DNA of 64,000 nucleotides from an uncultured Alphaproteobacteria bacterium (GCA_903897605.1 CAIUCH010000015.1:1-64000); one strand, 5' to 3'. Shown: positions 7,612 to 20,847, counted from the stretch's first letter. Numbers and translations are program-made. Notes: generated by a model from the letters alone, not told the origin.

Positions 7612-8944
7612 TGGTCACGCTCCCATCCGGTGAAATCTTCCAGCTCTGAATGCCGTTGTAATGATAGGTCGGCCCAACGCCTTCGGTCCGGGTGAGGAAG
7701 GATTTGGTGGGCTGGACATAACCGGTCTGGTCAGTGGCGCGGCTTTCGATGACGGCTTCGCTGCCGTCCCAGGTCCAGGGAAAGCGGAAACGAACATGCG
7801 CCTTGGGCAACACCGGCTCTTGCAACGAGGCGAGATTCCAACTCTTGCCGCCATCAGTGGTGATCTCCACCCGTTCGATCGGCGCGCGGCCCGACCAGGC
7901 CAGGCCGGAGATTTCATAGAAACCTTTCCCTGGCAGGCGCATGTCGCCGGACGGAAAAGTGATCAGTGACTTGGCCTCCATCACCCAGGTGAACTGGCGC
8001 GCCTTGCCGGTCAGCGTAATGAGATCGGAATATTTCGAAGTCTCTTCGCGGGTCATGAAAGGCTTATCGCCGATCTTCAGACGCCTGAGCCATTTGATGT
8101 TGATGTTGCCTTCCCAACCGGGAAGGATCAGCCGCATCGGATAGCCATTCTCGGGCCGGACCGCCTCGCCATTCTGGGCATAGGCGACGAAGGCATCATC
8201 CATGATCTTGTCGATGGGCACGCTGCGCGACAGCATCGCGCCGTCCGCGCCTTCGGCCAGCACCCAGGCGGCGCCATCCTTGACGCCGACTTGCGCCATC
8301 AAGGTGGAAAGGCGCACGCCCGTCCATTCCGATGTGCTGGTCAAGCCATGGGCTTCCTGCGCCGTCTTCTGGCTGGCGCTGCGCGAAGCGGCGTTGGAAT
8401 TGCCCGAGCATTCGATGAAGATGGTGCGGGAGATCGAGGGAAAGCGTTTCAGATCCTCCACCGAATATTTCATCGGCCGGTCCACCATGCCATGGATGAT
8501 CAACCGGTGGTCGCGTGGATCGATGGCGGGAATGCCATTGTGATGGCGCTCGAAATGAAGACCGCTGGGAGTGATGATGCCCACGCCGGCCTGCAGCGGC
8601 GTCAGGCTGGAGGTGCCACCGATCGTGGCCAGCCGCATCACTTTTTCAAACGGTGCGCGTTCGCCGTAATCGCTTTTGGCGAGCCGGCCGGGCACGCTCC
8701 AGGACGGATCGAGCGCGCCAGAAGCAGCCGAAGACGCTTCAGCGGCCAGGGCGGCGCGGGCGGGAAGGATGGCCGCCGCCGCGGTGAGCAGGCTTCCGTT
8801 GCGCAGGAATTGGCGGCGGCTGGCGCGGGGAAACATGCCCTCCTTGCAGGCGCAGTCCTCTTGCGCTGGCGGCGCGAAATCCAACTCCGTCGCCGGCTCG
8901 CCGATTTGCGGCTCGCCAGTCACCTGCGATCGATCCATTTTCAT
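7595..8944 (-). CDS. soxC: Sulfite dehydrogenase, molybdopterin subunit (SoxC-like)
   Basis: TAT motif SRRQFLRNGSLL; FIECSGNSNAASRSASQ, PGWEGNINIKWLRRLKIGDKPFMTREETSKYSD typical of the SoxC/sulfite oxidase family. Confidence 0.8.
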   Translation of the reverse strand: MKMDRSQVTGEPQIGEPATELDFAPPAQEDCACKEGMFPRASRRQFLRNGSLLTAAAAILPARAALAAEASSAASGALDPSWSVPGRLAKSDYGERAPFEKVMRLATIGGTSSLTPLQAGVGIITPSGLHFERHHNGIPAIDPRDHRLIIHGMVDRPMKYSVEDLKRFPSISRTIFIECSGNSNAASRSASQKTAQEAHGLTSTSEWTGVRLSTLMAQVGVKDGAAWVLAEGADGAMLSRSVPIDKIMDDAFVAYAQNGEAVRPENGYPMRLILPGWEGNINIKWLRRLKIGDKPFMTREETSKYSDLITLTGKARQFTWVMEAKSLITFPSGDMRLPGKGFYEISGLAWSGRAPIERVEITTDGGKSWNLASLQEPVLPKAHVRFRFPWTWDGSEAVIESRATDQTGYVQPTKSFLTRTEGVGPTYHYNGIQSWKISPDGSVTNVLNG

Positions 8945-9158
8945 CTCCCTCTTATCGGGCAAAATCGCGGTGATTGCCCGCCGGCCCGAGCCAGAGATCG
9001 CGCGAGATCACCGCCCGTCCCCGATTGCCGCGATGGTGCCCGAAGTCGCTGTTTCCGCACAGTCATTTTTCCGGCCAGCCCAGGCCCGATTGAATTGTCC
9101 GCACCGCATTTGCCCATGCTAGCGTCCGGGGCGGATCACCCCGCAAACCGAGGCGGAA

Positions 9159-10184
9159 TTGCAGCAAAACCGGGCATCTGCGAGCGGACAGAAGGGCGAA
9201 TCGGTCAAGCCGGCCGGGCCGCTCATGGCCGTGCTCGACCTGGGCACCAACAATTGCCGTCTGCTGATCGCGCGGCCACAGCCGCCCGACAGTTTCGGGG
9301 TGGTGGATTCCTTTTCGCGCATCGTGCGCCTGGGGGAAGGGGTGGGGGAGACCGGACGGCTTTCCGACGCCGCCATCGACCGCACCTTGGCGGCCTTGGA
9401 CATCTGCGCCCAGCGCATCGCCCATCATCGCGTCCGCCATGTCCGGGCCATTGCCACCCAGGCGGCGCGGCAGGCGTCCAATACGGAAAAACTGATCGCC
9501 CGCGCCCTTGACGAGACCGGGATCGCCCTCTCGGTGATCTCGCCGGAGGAGGAAGCGGATCTGGCGGCTCTGGGTTGTGCGCCGCTGGTCGGACGCAAAT
9601 ACCGGGGTGGGTTGATCTTCGATATCGGCGGCGGTTCGACCGAAATCGTCTGGCTGCACAAGGGCGAACGCGGATTGGAAAGACGCTTTGCTGCCTCGCT
9701 GCCGGTGGGTGTGGTCAATCTGGCGGAGACGTATGGCGATGTCGCGCGCGGCCGTGCCGGTTTTGAAACCATGCAAAGGGCGGTGCAGGCGCGCTTCGCG
9801 CCCTTGGCGGACCAAACCCGGGCCTTCGACCCGGCTTGCGAGCATCTGCTGGGCACCTCCGGCACCGTGACCACTTTGGCCGCCATCGCGCTCCAATTGC
9901 CGCGCTACAACCGCAGCAGGGTCGATGCCAGCTGGCACCAGACCAGCCAGCTTCTGTCGGTGGTGGAGCGGATTTCACGTCTCGACCAGCAGGCGCTGGC
10001 GAAGATTGGCGCCATCGGGCCGGAACGCGCCGATCTGATGTTGGCCGGCTCCGCCATTTTTGCGGCCATCTGCGCGCTTTGGCCCAGTCCCATGTTGCGG
10101 GTGGCGGATCGCGGTCTGCGTGAAGGCATGCTGCGCCAGATGCGTGACGAAATCCAGGCGCCGCGGCGAAAGGCTTCGGCATGA
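9159..10184 (+). CDS. Ppx/GppA phosphatase family protein (start may be 9225)
   Basis: MAVLDLGTNNCRLLIARPQ; FDIGGGSTEIVWL; LLGTSGTVTTLAAI; RVADRGLREGML. Confidence 0.92.
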   Translation: MQQNRASASGQKGESVKPAGPLMAVLDLGTNNCRLLIARPQPPDSFGVVDSFSRIVRLGEGVGETGRLSDAAIDRTLAALDICAQRIAHHRVRHVRAIATQAARQASNTEKLIARALDETGIALSVISPEEEADLAALGCAPLVGRKYRGGLIFDIGGGSTEIVWLHKGERGLERRFAASLPVGVVNLAETYGDVARGRAGFETMQRAVQARFAPLADQTRAFDPACEHLLGTSGTVTTLAAIALQLPRYNRSRVDASWHQTSQLLSVVERISRLDQQALAKIGAIGPERADLMLAGSAIFAAICALWPSPMLRVADRGLREGMLRQMRDEIQAPRRKASA

Positions 10185-10858
10185 AGGGGCCCGCGGGATC
10201 GGGGCGCGGTGAAGTGCGCGTCAAGGTGAAGAAGACGCGCGGTCTCAAGCCTTCGTCACGCGAATGGCTGGCGCGCCAGCTCAACGATCCTTATGTCCAG
10301 GCCGCCAAGGCGAAAGGCTATCGCAGCCGCGCGGCCTTCAAGCTTCTCGACCTGGACGCCAAATTCCATTTCCTGAAAAAAGGCGCACGGGTGCTGGATC
10401 TGGGCGCGGCGCCGGGCGGCTGGAGCCAGGTCGCCGCGGCGCGTGGCGCCAGTGTGGTCGCCGCCGATGTGCTCGAGATGGAGGAGATCCCCGGCGTTAC
10501 CTTTTTCCAGGCCGATCTCACCGACGCAGGAGTGCCCGCGATGCTGAAAAAAGCACTGGGCAGTCCCGCTGATTTGGTGCTGACCGACATGGCGGCGCCC
10601 ACCACCGGGCATCGCGCCACCGATCATTTGCGCACCACCGCCCTGGTCGAGATCGCGCTGGAGGTGGCGGAAGATTGCTTGCGCCCCGGTGGGGCTTTCG
10701 TCGGCAAAGTGTTTCAGGGCGGCGCCACCAATCAATTGCTGGCACGGATCAAGAAATCCTTCCGCGAAGTGAAGCATGTGAAGCCGCCCTCCAGCCGCGC
10801 GGATTCCGTCGAGCTTTATCTCGTGGCGCTTGGCTACAAGAAAACCTCCGGTGACTGA
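10181..10858 (+). CDS. rlmE: 23S rRNA (uridine-2'-O-)-methyltransferase RlmE/FtsJ
   Basis: KAKGYRSRAAFKLLDLDAKFHFLKKGARVLDLGAAPGGWSQVA; VLTDMAAPTTGHRATDHLR. Confidence 0.95.
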   Translation: MKGPAGSGRGEVRVKVKKTRGLKPSSREWLARQLNDPYVQAAKAKGYRSRAAFKLLDLDAKFHFLKKGARVLDLGAAPGGWSQVAAARGASVVAADVLEMEEIPGVTFFQADLTDAGVPAMLKKALGSPADLVLTDMAAPTTGHRATDHLRTTALVEIALEVAEDCLRPGGAFVGKVFQGGATNQLLARIKKSFREVKHVKPPSSRADSVELYLVALGYKKTSGD

Positions 10859-10875
10859 TCGCCGGAGGTTTTTTG
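10841..10875 (+). terminator. Intrinsic terminator after rlmE (overlaps stop codon)
   Basis: AAAACCTCCGGtgactgatcgCCGGAGGTTTTTTG. Confidence 0.85.
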
Positions 10876-10914
10876 TTTCACACGCGACCCGGCAATTGGC
10901 CGGAGGCGTCTTGG

Positions 10915-13095
<2,181 letters not shown>

Positions 13096-13112
13096 GGCGC
13101 GGATTTGAAAAA

Positions 13113-14285
13113 TTGACCCCCGCCGCCCGCATTCAGGCTGCGATCGACATTCTCAGCGCCGACAGCGCCCAGCCGATCGACCGCTATTTAAAGGCCTGGT
13201 TTCGCGATCATCGCTTCGCCGGTTCCAAGGATCGCCGCGCCATCACCGAGCGGGTTTATGCGATCCTGCGCCGGCACGCGCATCTTGCCCATCGCATGGG
13301 GACGGATGAGCCGCGGGCGCTGGCGATCGCATCCCTGCTGGCAGAAGGCGAGAATCCCGAGACGGTTTTTTCCGGCGGTTATGGACCGGCACCCTTGACG
13401 CAGAGCGAGCGCGCCGCGATTGCCGCGACGCCGGCATCCGAACCTTCCTGGGTGGCGGGCGAATATCCGAAATGGCTGGAAGCGGAATTGATCCGCGCGT
13501 TCGGTGCGCGCCTGCCCGAAGAGATGAAAGCTTTCCAGGACCGTGCGCCGGTCGACTTGCGCGTCAACACGCTGAAGGCGAAGCGCGATGAGGTGCTGGC
13601 GGCGCTGCGTGCGGATGGGTTCGAATGCGTCCCGCTTGATGATCTTCTCGATGCGATCCGCTGCAGTCCGGGCGCGGCATTGACCGCGCATCCGCTCTAT
13701 GAATCCGGCGCCTTCGAGATTCAGGATGCATCGGCCCAAAAAGCGGTTGGGCTGTGTGAAGCAAAACCCGGCATGCGGGTGTTGGACCTGGCAGCCGGAG
13801 CGGGGGGCAAATCGCTGGCGCTGGCGGCGGCGATGCGGAACCAGGGCGAGATCGTTGCCAGCGACATTCGCGGCGCCGCCTTGTTCGAGCTGGAGCGCCG
13901 CGCCGTTCGGGCCGGGATCACCATTATCCGCACTTGTATATTGGGTGCGCTTCCGGCGGGGCCGTTCGATCTGGTGCTGCTGGATGCGCCTTGCGGCGGC
14001 TCGGGCACCTGGCGGCGGCAACCGGAGTTGAAATGGCGCCTGACCCCGGAGCAGCTGGCGCAAAGGACCGCCTTGCAGGACACGCTTCTGGCCCAGGCCG
14101 CCTCGGTCGCGGCCAGCCGGCTGGTCTACGCCACCTGTTCGGTGCTGCCTTGCGAAAACCAGGACCGAATCCAGGCATTCCTGGCCGCAAACCCGGCTTT
14201 TGGCCGTGTCCGGCCGGATTTTCACGCGTCACCCGCGTCTGGCGGCGGCGACGGGTTTTACGCGGCGGTCCTGGCCCATGGCTGA
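13113..14285 (+). CDS. RsmB/NOL1/NOP2-type rRNA m5C methyltransferase
   Basis: VLDLAAGAGGKSLALAAAM; LLDAPCGGSGTWRRQPELKWRL; YATCSVLPCENQDRI. Confidence 0.9.
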   Translation: MTPAARIQAAIDILSADSAQPIDRYLKAWFRDHRFAGSKDRRAITERVYAILRRHAHLAHRMGTDEPRALAIASLLAEGENPETVFSGGYGPAPLTQSERAAIAATPASEPSWVAGEYPKWLEAELIRAFGARLPEEMKAFQDRAPVDLRVNTLKAKRDEVLAALRADGFECVPLDDLLDAIRCSPGAALTAHPLYESGAFEIQDASAQKAVGLCEAKPGMRVLDLAAGAGGKSLALAAAMRNQGEIVASDIRGAALFELERRAVRAGITIIRTCILGALPAGPFDLVLLDAPCGGSGTWRRQPELKWRLTPEQLAQRTALQDTLLAQAASVAASRLVYATCSVLPCENQDRIQAFLAANPAFGRVRPDFHASPASGGGDGFYAAVLAHG

Positions 14286-14335
14286 TGTTTATTGGACGCA
14301 TAGCTGGCGGCGGCGGTTTTGACTAAAGTCCGGCC

Positions 14336-14746
14336 ATGACCCGCCCCCAAGATTCCCTGATTTTGGCGTTTGTCCTGCTGGCGACTCCGGCCTTGGCCGC
14401 CAAGCCACACGCCACCGCAAAAACTCCGGCGCCGGTCGCGGCGCCAGTGTCGGCCGATCCGGCGGGCGATCTGATCGACCAGGCGCAAGCAGCACAGGGC
14501 AGGGGCGAAAAGGAACTGGCATTGCGGCTGGGCCAGGCCGCCATCGTCGCCGATCCGGCCCGGACCGCTGCCTATGACATGGTGGGCGATCTCTACGCCG
14601 CCGATGGCAGCACCGATTACGCCCGCTTCTATTATAACAAAGCGCTGGCGATCGATCCCATCGACGCCAATGCAACCAAGGCCATCGCGGCCCTGGACCA
14701 TCCCGACGGCCAGCGTGCCGCGAAGGCAGATACGTCCAGCAAATGA
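14336..14746 (+). CDS. Small secreted TPR-like protein
   Basis: Signal peptide, Ala/Pro linker, TPR-like helices [31 protein letters not shown]. Confidence 0.65.
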   Translation: MTRPQDSLILAFVLLATPALAAKPHATAKTPAPVAAPVSADPAGDLIDQAQAAQGRGEKELALRLGQAAIVADPARTAAYDMVGDLYAADGSTDYARFYYNKALAIDPIDANATKAIAALDHPDGQRAAKADTSSK

Positions 14747-16278
14747 CGGTTCTGGTCCTCGATTTCGGCAGCCAAGTCACCCAACTCATCGCTCGGCGCG
14801 TGCGCGAAGCGGGCGTCTATTGCGAGATCGTTCCCTACAACAAGGCGGACGAAGCGCTGGCGAAAAAGCCGCGCGCCATCATCCTATCGGGTGGTCCCGC
14901 CAGCGTCACCGAATCCGACACGCCACGCGCGCCGCAGGCGGTGTTTGAGATGGGCGTGCCGGTCCTTGGCATTTGTTATGGCGAAATGACCATGGTGGCC
15001 CAGCTGGGTGGCCGGGTTGAAGCCGGACATGCCCGTGAATTCGGCCGCGCCGACATTCATGTCCAGCGCCCTTCGCGCCTGCTCGAAGGGCTGGCGGAAA
15101 GCGGCAGTGAGCCGGTGTGGATGAGCCATGGCGACAAGATCGTGGCGATCCCGGATGGCTTCTCGGTGGTGGCGACCAGCCAGGGATCGCCCTATGCCGC
15201 GATTGCCGACGAGAGGCGCCGTTTCTATGGCGTGCAATTTCATCCCGAAGTCGCGCATACGCCGCGCGGTGTCACCATCCTGGCCAATTTCGTGCGCAAC
15301 ATCGCCGGCATCGAACCGGAATGGAACATGCATGCCTTCCGCGCCGCCATGGTCGAGCGCATCCGCAAGCAGGTCGGCAAGGCGAAAGTCATTTGCGGCT
15401 TGTCGGGCGGCGTCGATTCTTCCGTCGCCGCGGTACTGATCCATGAAGCGATCGGCGACCAGCTCACCTGCATTTTCGTCGATACCGGGTTGATGCGGAC
15501 GGGCGAAGCGGACGAGGTGGTGAACCTGTTCCGCGATCACTACAATATTCCCCTGATCCATGCCGAAGCCGCCGATATGTTCCTGGGAAGGCTCAAGGGC
15601 GTCAGCGATCCGGAACAGAAGCGCAAGATCATCGGCGCCGCCTTCATCGATGTGTTCGACCGGGAAAGCCAGAAAGTCGGCGGGGCGGAATTCCTCGCCC
15701 AGGGCACGCTCTATCCCGACGTAATCGAAAGCATCTCCGCCACCGGCGGGCCGTCGGTCACCATCAAATCGCATCACAATGTCGGCGGCCTGCCGGCCTA
15801 TATGAAGATGAAGTTGGTCGAACCTCTGCGCGAGCTCTTCAAGGATGAAGTCCGCGTGCTGGGCCGCGAGCTCGGCCTGCCGCCGGCCTTTGTCGGCCGC
15901 CATCCGTTCCCTGGACCGGGCCTTGCCATCCGCATTCCCGGCGAGATCACGCCGGAGAAGCTCGAGATATTGCGCCAGGCCGATGTGGTCTATCTCGATG
16001 AAATCCGCAAAGCCGGGCTTTACGACCAGATCTGGCAGGCTTTCGCGGTGCTGTTGCCGGTGCGCACGGTGGGCGTGATGGGCGATGGCCGCACCTACGA
16101 TCATGTCTGCGCGCTGCGCGCGGTGACCTCTTCCGACGGCATGACGGCGGACTATTATCCCTTCGAGCACCGCTTCCTGGGCCGCGTGTCGACGCGCATC
16201 GTCAATGAAGTGAAGGGCATCAACCGCGTCGTCTATGACGTCACATCCAAGCCGCCCGGCACGATTGAGTGGGAGTGA
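14743..16278 (+). CDS. guaA: GMP synthase (glutamine-hydrolysing)
   Basis: [51 protein letters not shown]-terminal [10 protein letters not shown]. Confidence 0.97.
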   Translation: MTVLVLDFGSQVTQLIARRVREAGVYCEIVPYNKADEALAKKPRAIILSGGPASVTESDTPRAPQAVFEMGVPVLGICYGEMTMVAQLGGRVEAGHAREFGRADIHVQRPSRLLEGLAESGSEPVWMSHGDKIVAIPDGFSVVATSQGSPYAAIADERRRFYGVQFHPEVAHTPRGVTILANFVRNIAGIEPEWNMHAFRAAMVERIRKQVGKAKVICGLSGGVDSSVAAVLIHEAIGDQLTCIFVDTGLMRTGEADEVVNLFRDHYNIPLIHAEAADMFLGRLKGVSDPEQKRKIIGAAFIDVFDRESQKVGGAEFLAQGTLYPDVIESISATGGPSVTIKSHHNVGGLPAYMKMKLVEPLRELFKDEVRVLGRELGLPPAFVGRHPFPGPGLAIRIPGEITPEKLEILRQADVVYLDEIRKAGLYDQIWQAFAVLLPVRTVGVMGDGRTYDHVCALRAVTSSDGMTADYYPFEHRFLGRVSTRIVNEVKGINRVVYDVTSKPPGTIEWE

Positions 16279-16330
16279 GCTGCGACCGGCCGAAGCCGGT
16301 CAAATCGATCCTGCGGATCGATTTGAGCAG

Positions 16331-16360
16331 CGAACGCGCCGAGCTAAAGCGAGGCGCGAG
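16331..16360. repeat. Dispersed short repeat, copy A (cgaacgcgccgagctaaagcgaggcgcgag)
   Basis: Related to 20848-20877 (copy C) and 16391-16415 (copy B). Confidence 0.5.
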
Positions 16361-16439
16361 CTTGGCCAAGCGGCGATGAAGACACCGGCCCTGCGCCGAG
16401 CTAAAACGAGACGCAATCGGCGGCGTGCCAACAAGGCCG

Positions 16440-16943
16440 TCACACCGTCAACTCTGGCTTTCCTGCGAGCCTCAAGCGGTCTCTCAGACGGACGGCAGCG
16501 AAATCCAGAAAACTGCGCATCTTGAGGGGCATTCGCCCTCGGCTGGCGTGAATGAGATGGATCGGGAGTGGATCGGGCTCGGTTTCCGGCAAAAGCACAA
16601 TCAGTTCTCCGCGTTCGATCGCTGGCGCCGCCTGATAGTGAAGCAGGCGCGTGACGCCGACGCCGGCGACCGCCGCATCTATCGCGGCCGAAGCGGTCGA
16701 GACCGACAGGCGCGGACGAATGGGCACATCGATGCCGCGGAGCGCCCAACTTGCGGGGGACGGCATCATGTCGAAGCTCACGCAGGGCAGGGACGACAGA
16801 TCCCCTGGTGTTTTCGGTTTGCCGTGCCTTGCTAGCAACGCGGGACTCGCGCAGATCACCATCCGCATCTCACCGACCCGTGTCGCCACCACCGTTGCGC
16901 TGTCGTCGAGCGCGCCGCCAAGATGACCGAAGCGCGCGGGCAT
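16440..16943 (-). pseudogene. LysR-family regulator remnant (substrate-binding domain only, HTH missing)
   Basis: RFGHLGGALDDSATVVATRVGEMRMVICASPALLARHGKPKTPGDLSSLPCVSF; ends abruptly at the divergent gene fragment. Confidence 0.8.
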
Positions 16944-17108
16944 GTCAGCGATGGCGACATCGCGGCGGTGCGTGTCGCCGGCTATACCGACGCACAGATC
17001 GTCGAGATCGTCGCGATCGTTGCCGAAAATGTCTTCACCAATTTCCTGAACGAAGTCGCGCTGACCGACATCGATTTCCCAGCCGTGAACGCTCGCGAGG
17101 CAGCCTGA
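16923..17108 (+). pseudogene. Carboxymuconolactone decarboxylase/AhpD-like C-terminal remnant
   Basis: EARGHVSDGDIAAVRVAGYTDAQIVEIVAIVAENVFTNFLNEVALTDIDFP matches the C-terminal region only. Confidence 0.75.
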
Positions 17109-17167
17109 CCGGCGCGGGCTGGAGCTTCGTCCCGCTCCGGCCCGCCTGCTTCTCCAGGAGACAGATC

Positions 17168-17794
17168 ATGTCCTATGGTTTTCTTGATATCGCCGTCACG
17201 CCGAGTGTCCGGGCCGCGCAGACGGCAATGGGCAGCGACAAAGTGTGGATCGACTTCAAGGGCTACCGCGAGTTCGATCGCTTCACCGAGAACGAAGTCG
17301 CCTTCATCGCCGAACGTGACAGCTTCTACATGGCGAGCGTCTCGCAAACCGGCTGGCCTTATGTCCAGCATCGCGGCGGGCAGAAGGGCTTCCTCAAGCT
17401 CGTCGACGACAGGACGCTCGTATTCGCCGACTATCGCGGCAATCGGCAATATCTGAGTGTCGGCAATCTTGCCGCCGATGACCGGGTCGCGCTGATCTTG
17501 ATGGACTATGCCGGACGCTCGCGTCTCAAGATCTTGGCGCATGTCGATATCGTCGCGCTCGATGCCGATCCGGCGCTTGCCGAATTCGTCGCGATGAAGG
17601 GCCGCAAGGTGGTTCCCGAGCGGACCATGCTGCTGCATCTGGAGACGTTCGACTGGAACTGCGCGCAACACATTATCCCACGCTTTACCGAGGCCGAAAT
17701 CGCTACGGCAGTTGCGCCGCTCAAGCAGCGCCTTGTCACACTCGAAACCGAGAACGATCTTTTGCGGGCTCGGCTCGCTACCCACGGAGAATGA
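17168..17794 (+). CDS. Pyridoxamine 5'-phosphate oxidase family protein
   Basis: [53 protein letters not shown]. Confidence 0.85.
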   Translation: MSYGFLDIAVTPSVRAAQTAMGSDKVWIDFKGYREFDRFTENEVAFIAERDSFYMASVSQTGWPYVQHRGGQKGFLKLVDDRTLVFADYRGNRQYLSVGNLAADDRVALILMDYAGRSRLKILAHVDIVALDADPALAEFVAMKGRKVVPERTMLLHLETFDWNCAQHIIPRFTEAEIATAVAPLKQRLVTLETENDLLRARLATHGE

Positions 17795-18267
17795 TGATGG
17801 ACACCGAACGCCCGCCGCTGCCGCCCTTCACGATGGAAGGCGCGCTTCAGAAGGTCCGCCTTGCCGAGGATGGCTGGAACAGCCGCGATCCCGAACGCGT
17901 CTCGCTGGCTTACACGCCCGATTCTCACTGGCGCAATCGCGCCGAGTTCATCGAAGGCCGCACCGCCATTCAGGCATTCCTGACACGCAAATGGCAGTGC
18001 GAGCATGAGTATCGCCTGATCAAGGAACTGTGGGGCTATCGCGAGAACCGCATGGCGGTGCGCTTCGCTTACGAATGGCATGACGATGTCGGCCACTGGT
18101 TCCGATCCTACGGCAACGAGCTGTGGGAGTTCGACGAACGCGGCCTGATGCGCCGTCGCGTCGCCAGCATCAACGACGCGCCGATCGCGTTAGCTGAGCG
18201 GAAGTATCACTGGCCGCTCGGCCGACGCCCCGACGATCACCCCGGATTGAGCGTTTTCGGCTTCTGA
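17791..18267 (+). CDS. DUF1348 / NTF2-like superfamily protein
   Basis: [45 protein letters not shown]. Confidence 0.85.
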   Translation: MMMDTERPPLPPFTMEGALQKVRLAEDGWNSRDPERVSLAYTPDSHWRNRAEFIEGRTAIQAFLTRKWQCEHEYRLIKELWGYRENRMAVRFAYEWHDDVGHWFRSYGNELWEFDERGLMRRRVASINDAPIALAERKYHWPLGRRPDDHPGLSVFGF

Positions 18268-18429
18268 CTTGCGATCTGTCGGTCAGCCGTCTCCCCCGCT
18301 TTGCTCGGTCGCGCGAGCCAAGGCCGGGCGCAATTTTGGCTCACGCGCTGACGGAACGCTAGACCGGTGCCTCGGCTATCAACTTTTCCACGATCAGGGC
18401 GCAAAGCCCGCCGATCCCGCAGACCATGC

Positions 18430-18609
18430 GCGCGAACGGCAACGGGGCGCACCCGGCGCGGATTTTCCGTCGACGATATCGCCGATATCATCTGGAGCCT
18501 GAATTCGCCGGAATTCTATCTTCTGCTGGTCGAGCAGCGCGGCTGGTCGCCGGAGACTTTCGAGCAATGGCTTTCGGATGCATGGATACGGCTGCTGCTG
18601 GAACCTTAA
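18430..18609 (+). pseudogene. TetR-family regulator C-terminal remnant
   Basis: FSVDDIADIIWSLNSPEFYLLLVEQRGWSPETFEQWLSDAWIRLLL resembles a TetR C-terminus; no HTH upstream in frame. Confidence 0.6.
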
Positions 18610-18771
18610 ATACGGGACTGTCCGAAGGTGGGGGACAACGGCCTTCTTCCAGATGAGCGCGCATTATTGCAATGCACTTCAAGCGCCCTGTTTCGGACTG
18701 AAACAATGGTTGCATCTAATCCGACCCATTGCAATAACAGAACGCAGGCCGCGACGGACTAAGTTCGATGG

Positions 18772-19107
18772 ATGTGGAACGGCCATCTCGCCCACTTCCG
18801 GTCGAAGGCGCAATGTCACCGCGACGAGCGTCTGCGGCGGCTGCTTGAAAAGCTGGCTGTCGCTTTTGCTGTCGCGGCGGCGATGTATGCCGGCCTTTTC
18901 ATTCTTGCTCACATAAATGGAACCGGCGCCGCGTTGATATCCCCGCAATACAATCTGGCGGAGGTATATTACCCCAACTGTGCTGCCGCGCGGGCCGCGG
19001 GCGCCGCGCCGATCTATCGCGGTCAGCCGGGCTATCGCGCGGGCCTCGATGCCGACAATGACGGCATCGCCTGCGAACCCTACCGCAACTGGGGCGCCAA
19101 CAATTAG
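18772..19107 (+). CDS. Excalibur (calcium-binding-like) domain protein with N-terminal TM
   Basis: YYPNCAAARAAGAAPIYRGQPGYRAGLDADNDGIACEPYR. Confidence 0.8.
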   Translation: MWNGHLAHFRSKAQCHRDERLRRLLEKLAVAFAVAAAMYAGLFILAHINGTGAALISPQYNLAEVYYPNCAAARAAGAAPIYRGQPGYRAGLDADNDGIACEPYRNWGANN

Positions 19108-19112
19108 CGCCT

Positions 19113-19535
19113 TCAGTCAGGCGGCATCGCTTCGAACACGGTGACGCCCGGCGGCATGATTGCCCAATGGGGACGGCTGCGCGCAAAAATCGCGATTTTG
19201 GGATGGAAAAGCGATTTATCGTCCAGCGAACCGGCATAGATGGTGAAGGAATCCGATTCTCCAACCACGCCGCCAAACACCAGGCCGCTGCAGACCGGGC
19301 AGAAATTGCGCGTCGCGACGCCGCCATTGGCGGCTTTCGAGACGAAGGGACGAAAGGCACCGTGGATGCGCAAGGCGCTGGCGGGAAATCCCATGAAAGG
19401 GATGAAGCCAGAGCCGGACACTTTCTGGCAATCGGTGCAATAGCAGTGCCCGGCATTGAGCGGTTCGCCGTCAGCCTCATAGCGCAATGCGCCGCAAAGG
19501 CAGCCGCCGGTAAATCGCTTTATGCCGTCGCGCAT
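19113..19535 (-). CDS. GFA (CENP-V/glutathione-dependent formaldehyde-activating) family protein
   Basis: GGCLCGALRYEADGEPLNAGHCYCTDCQKVSGSGF. Confidence 0.9.
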   Translation of the reverse strand: MRDGIKRFTGGCLCGALRYEADGEPLNAGHCYCTDCQKVSGSGFIPFMGFPASALRIHGAFRPFVSKAANGGVATRNFCPVCSGLVFGGVVGESDSFTIYAGSLDDKSLFHPKIAIFARSRPHWAIMPPGVTVFEAMPPD

Positions 19536-19683
19536 CGCAAAATTTCGTTGGTTTCAACGCAAATGCACAATAGCGCGACAGGCCTGACGAGAGGAAGGCC
19601 ATGGCCATGGCGCGCCAGGGCCGGTGGCGGAAAGGGCGGCGCGCGATCGACTGCTGGCCGTCGCAATCACTGAACCATCCGCG

Positions 19684-20565
19684 TCACCCCGAACCGGAAT
19701 CGGTTCGCGCTTCGATCGCGCGGATGACCGCGGCCATGTCGGACTGGCCGTGACCTTGCGCCACCGCTTCGCTGTACAAGGCGTCGCAGACATCCAGCAG
19801 CGGCGACGCTATGCCCATTTCCCGCGCCGCCGCGGTGGTCAACCGGGCGTTCTTCAGCACGTCGGTGATCGTCGCTTGCACCGCGAAATCGCGGGCGGCC
19901 AGCTTGGCGCCCTTCACGCGCGAGACGTTGCTCGCCATCGGCCCGGCATCCAGCACGGCCAGAAGCTGTTGCACATCCAGTCCGTGCCGGTCGGCGAAAT
20001 GAAACGTTTCCGCCAACGCCGCCACCAAGGGAATGAGAAACGAATTGATTGCGATCTTCATCAACAGGGCATTGGGTACGGCGCCACACACAAAGGCCTG
20101 CCGGCAGATGGGCCCCAACAATGGGCGGATCTCATCGACATATTCCAGCTCACCGGCCAGCATCGCCACCAATTGCCCGGTTTCGGCGGGTTTCAAGGAA
20201 CCGGAAACCGGCGCTTCGACATAGGCTCCGCCGCAGGCGCGAATATCGGTTTCCAGTTGTTTGGAATAGCCCGGCGCGGGCGTGCCCATCTGAACAAGGA
20301 CATGTCCGGCGACATTCTGGCGGAACGCGGGGGAGCCGCGGCCCAGGACTGCGTCAATCGCCGCCGCGTCGTACAGCATCAGGATTACGATGCGCGTCTG
20401 CGCGAAAAGGTGGGCGGGATCGGCGGCGATTTTCGCGCCTGCCGCGCGCAATGGCGTGGCGCGATCGCTGGAGCGGTTCCAGACCAGTAGCGGCGTTCCG
20501 GCACGGGCCATATTGAGCGCCATGGGCTGGCCCATCACCCCCAGGCCGATGAACCCTATGTCCAT
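19684..20565 (-). CDS. NAD(P)-dependent oxidoreductase, 3-hydroxyisobutyrate dehydrogenase family
   Basis: [55 protein letters not shown]. Confidence 0.9.
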   Translation of the reverse strand: MDIGFIGLGVMGQPMALNMARAGTPLLVWNRSSDRATPLRAAGAKIAADPAHLFAQTRIVILMLYDAAAIDAVLGRGSPAFRQNVAGHVLVQMGTPAPGYSKQLETDIRACGGAYVEAPVSGSLKPAETGQLVAMLAGELEYVDEIRPLLGPICRQAFVCGAVPNALLMKIAINSFLIPLVAALAETFHFADRHGLDVQQLLAVLDAGPMASNVSRVKGAKLAARDFAVQATITDVLKNARLTTAAAREMGIASPLLDVCDALYSEAVAQGHGQSDMAAVIRAIEARTDSGSG

Positions 20566-20847
20566 GATGTGCTTCCTCCGGCCGCCACCGAACAGAGCCT
20601 AACCTATTACACGGCACGCGGCCCCCCGCGGTTGCGCGGGGACGGTGCCGCGTTCCGCGCATATAGAGTCATGCCCGGCCCGCCGTTCCGGGGATCACGC
20701 CGCGCTGCGAGTTTGGCGCCGGACCATTCGCCGCGCGATTGACCCCGGCGGCATGGATCGTCACCATCTCTGGCACCAGAAATGCGACAGGAAGATGCAG
20801 CCCGGGCAAAGCTGGGACAAAACGGTCGGTCGGACCGATTTGGGCAT

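Noticed and set aside
8291-9511. 406-aa plus-strand ORF antisense to soxC and running into ppx
   Set aside because: Overlaps two well-supported genes; composition typical of spurious frames.
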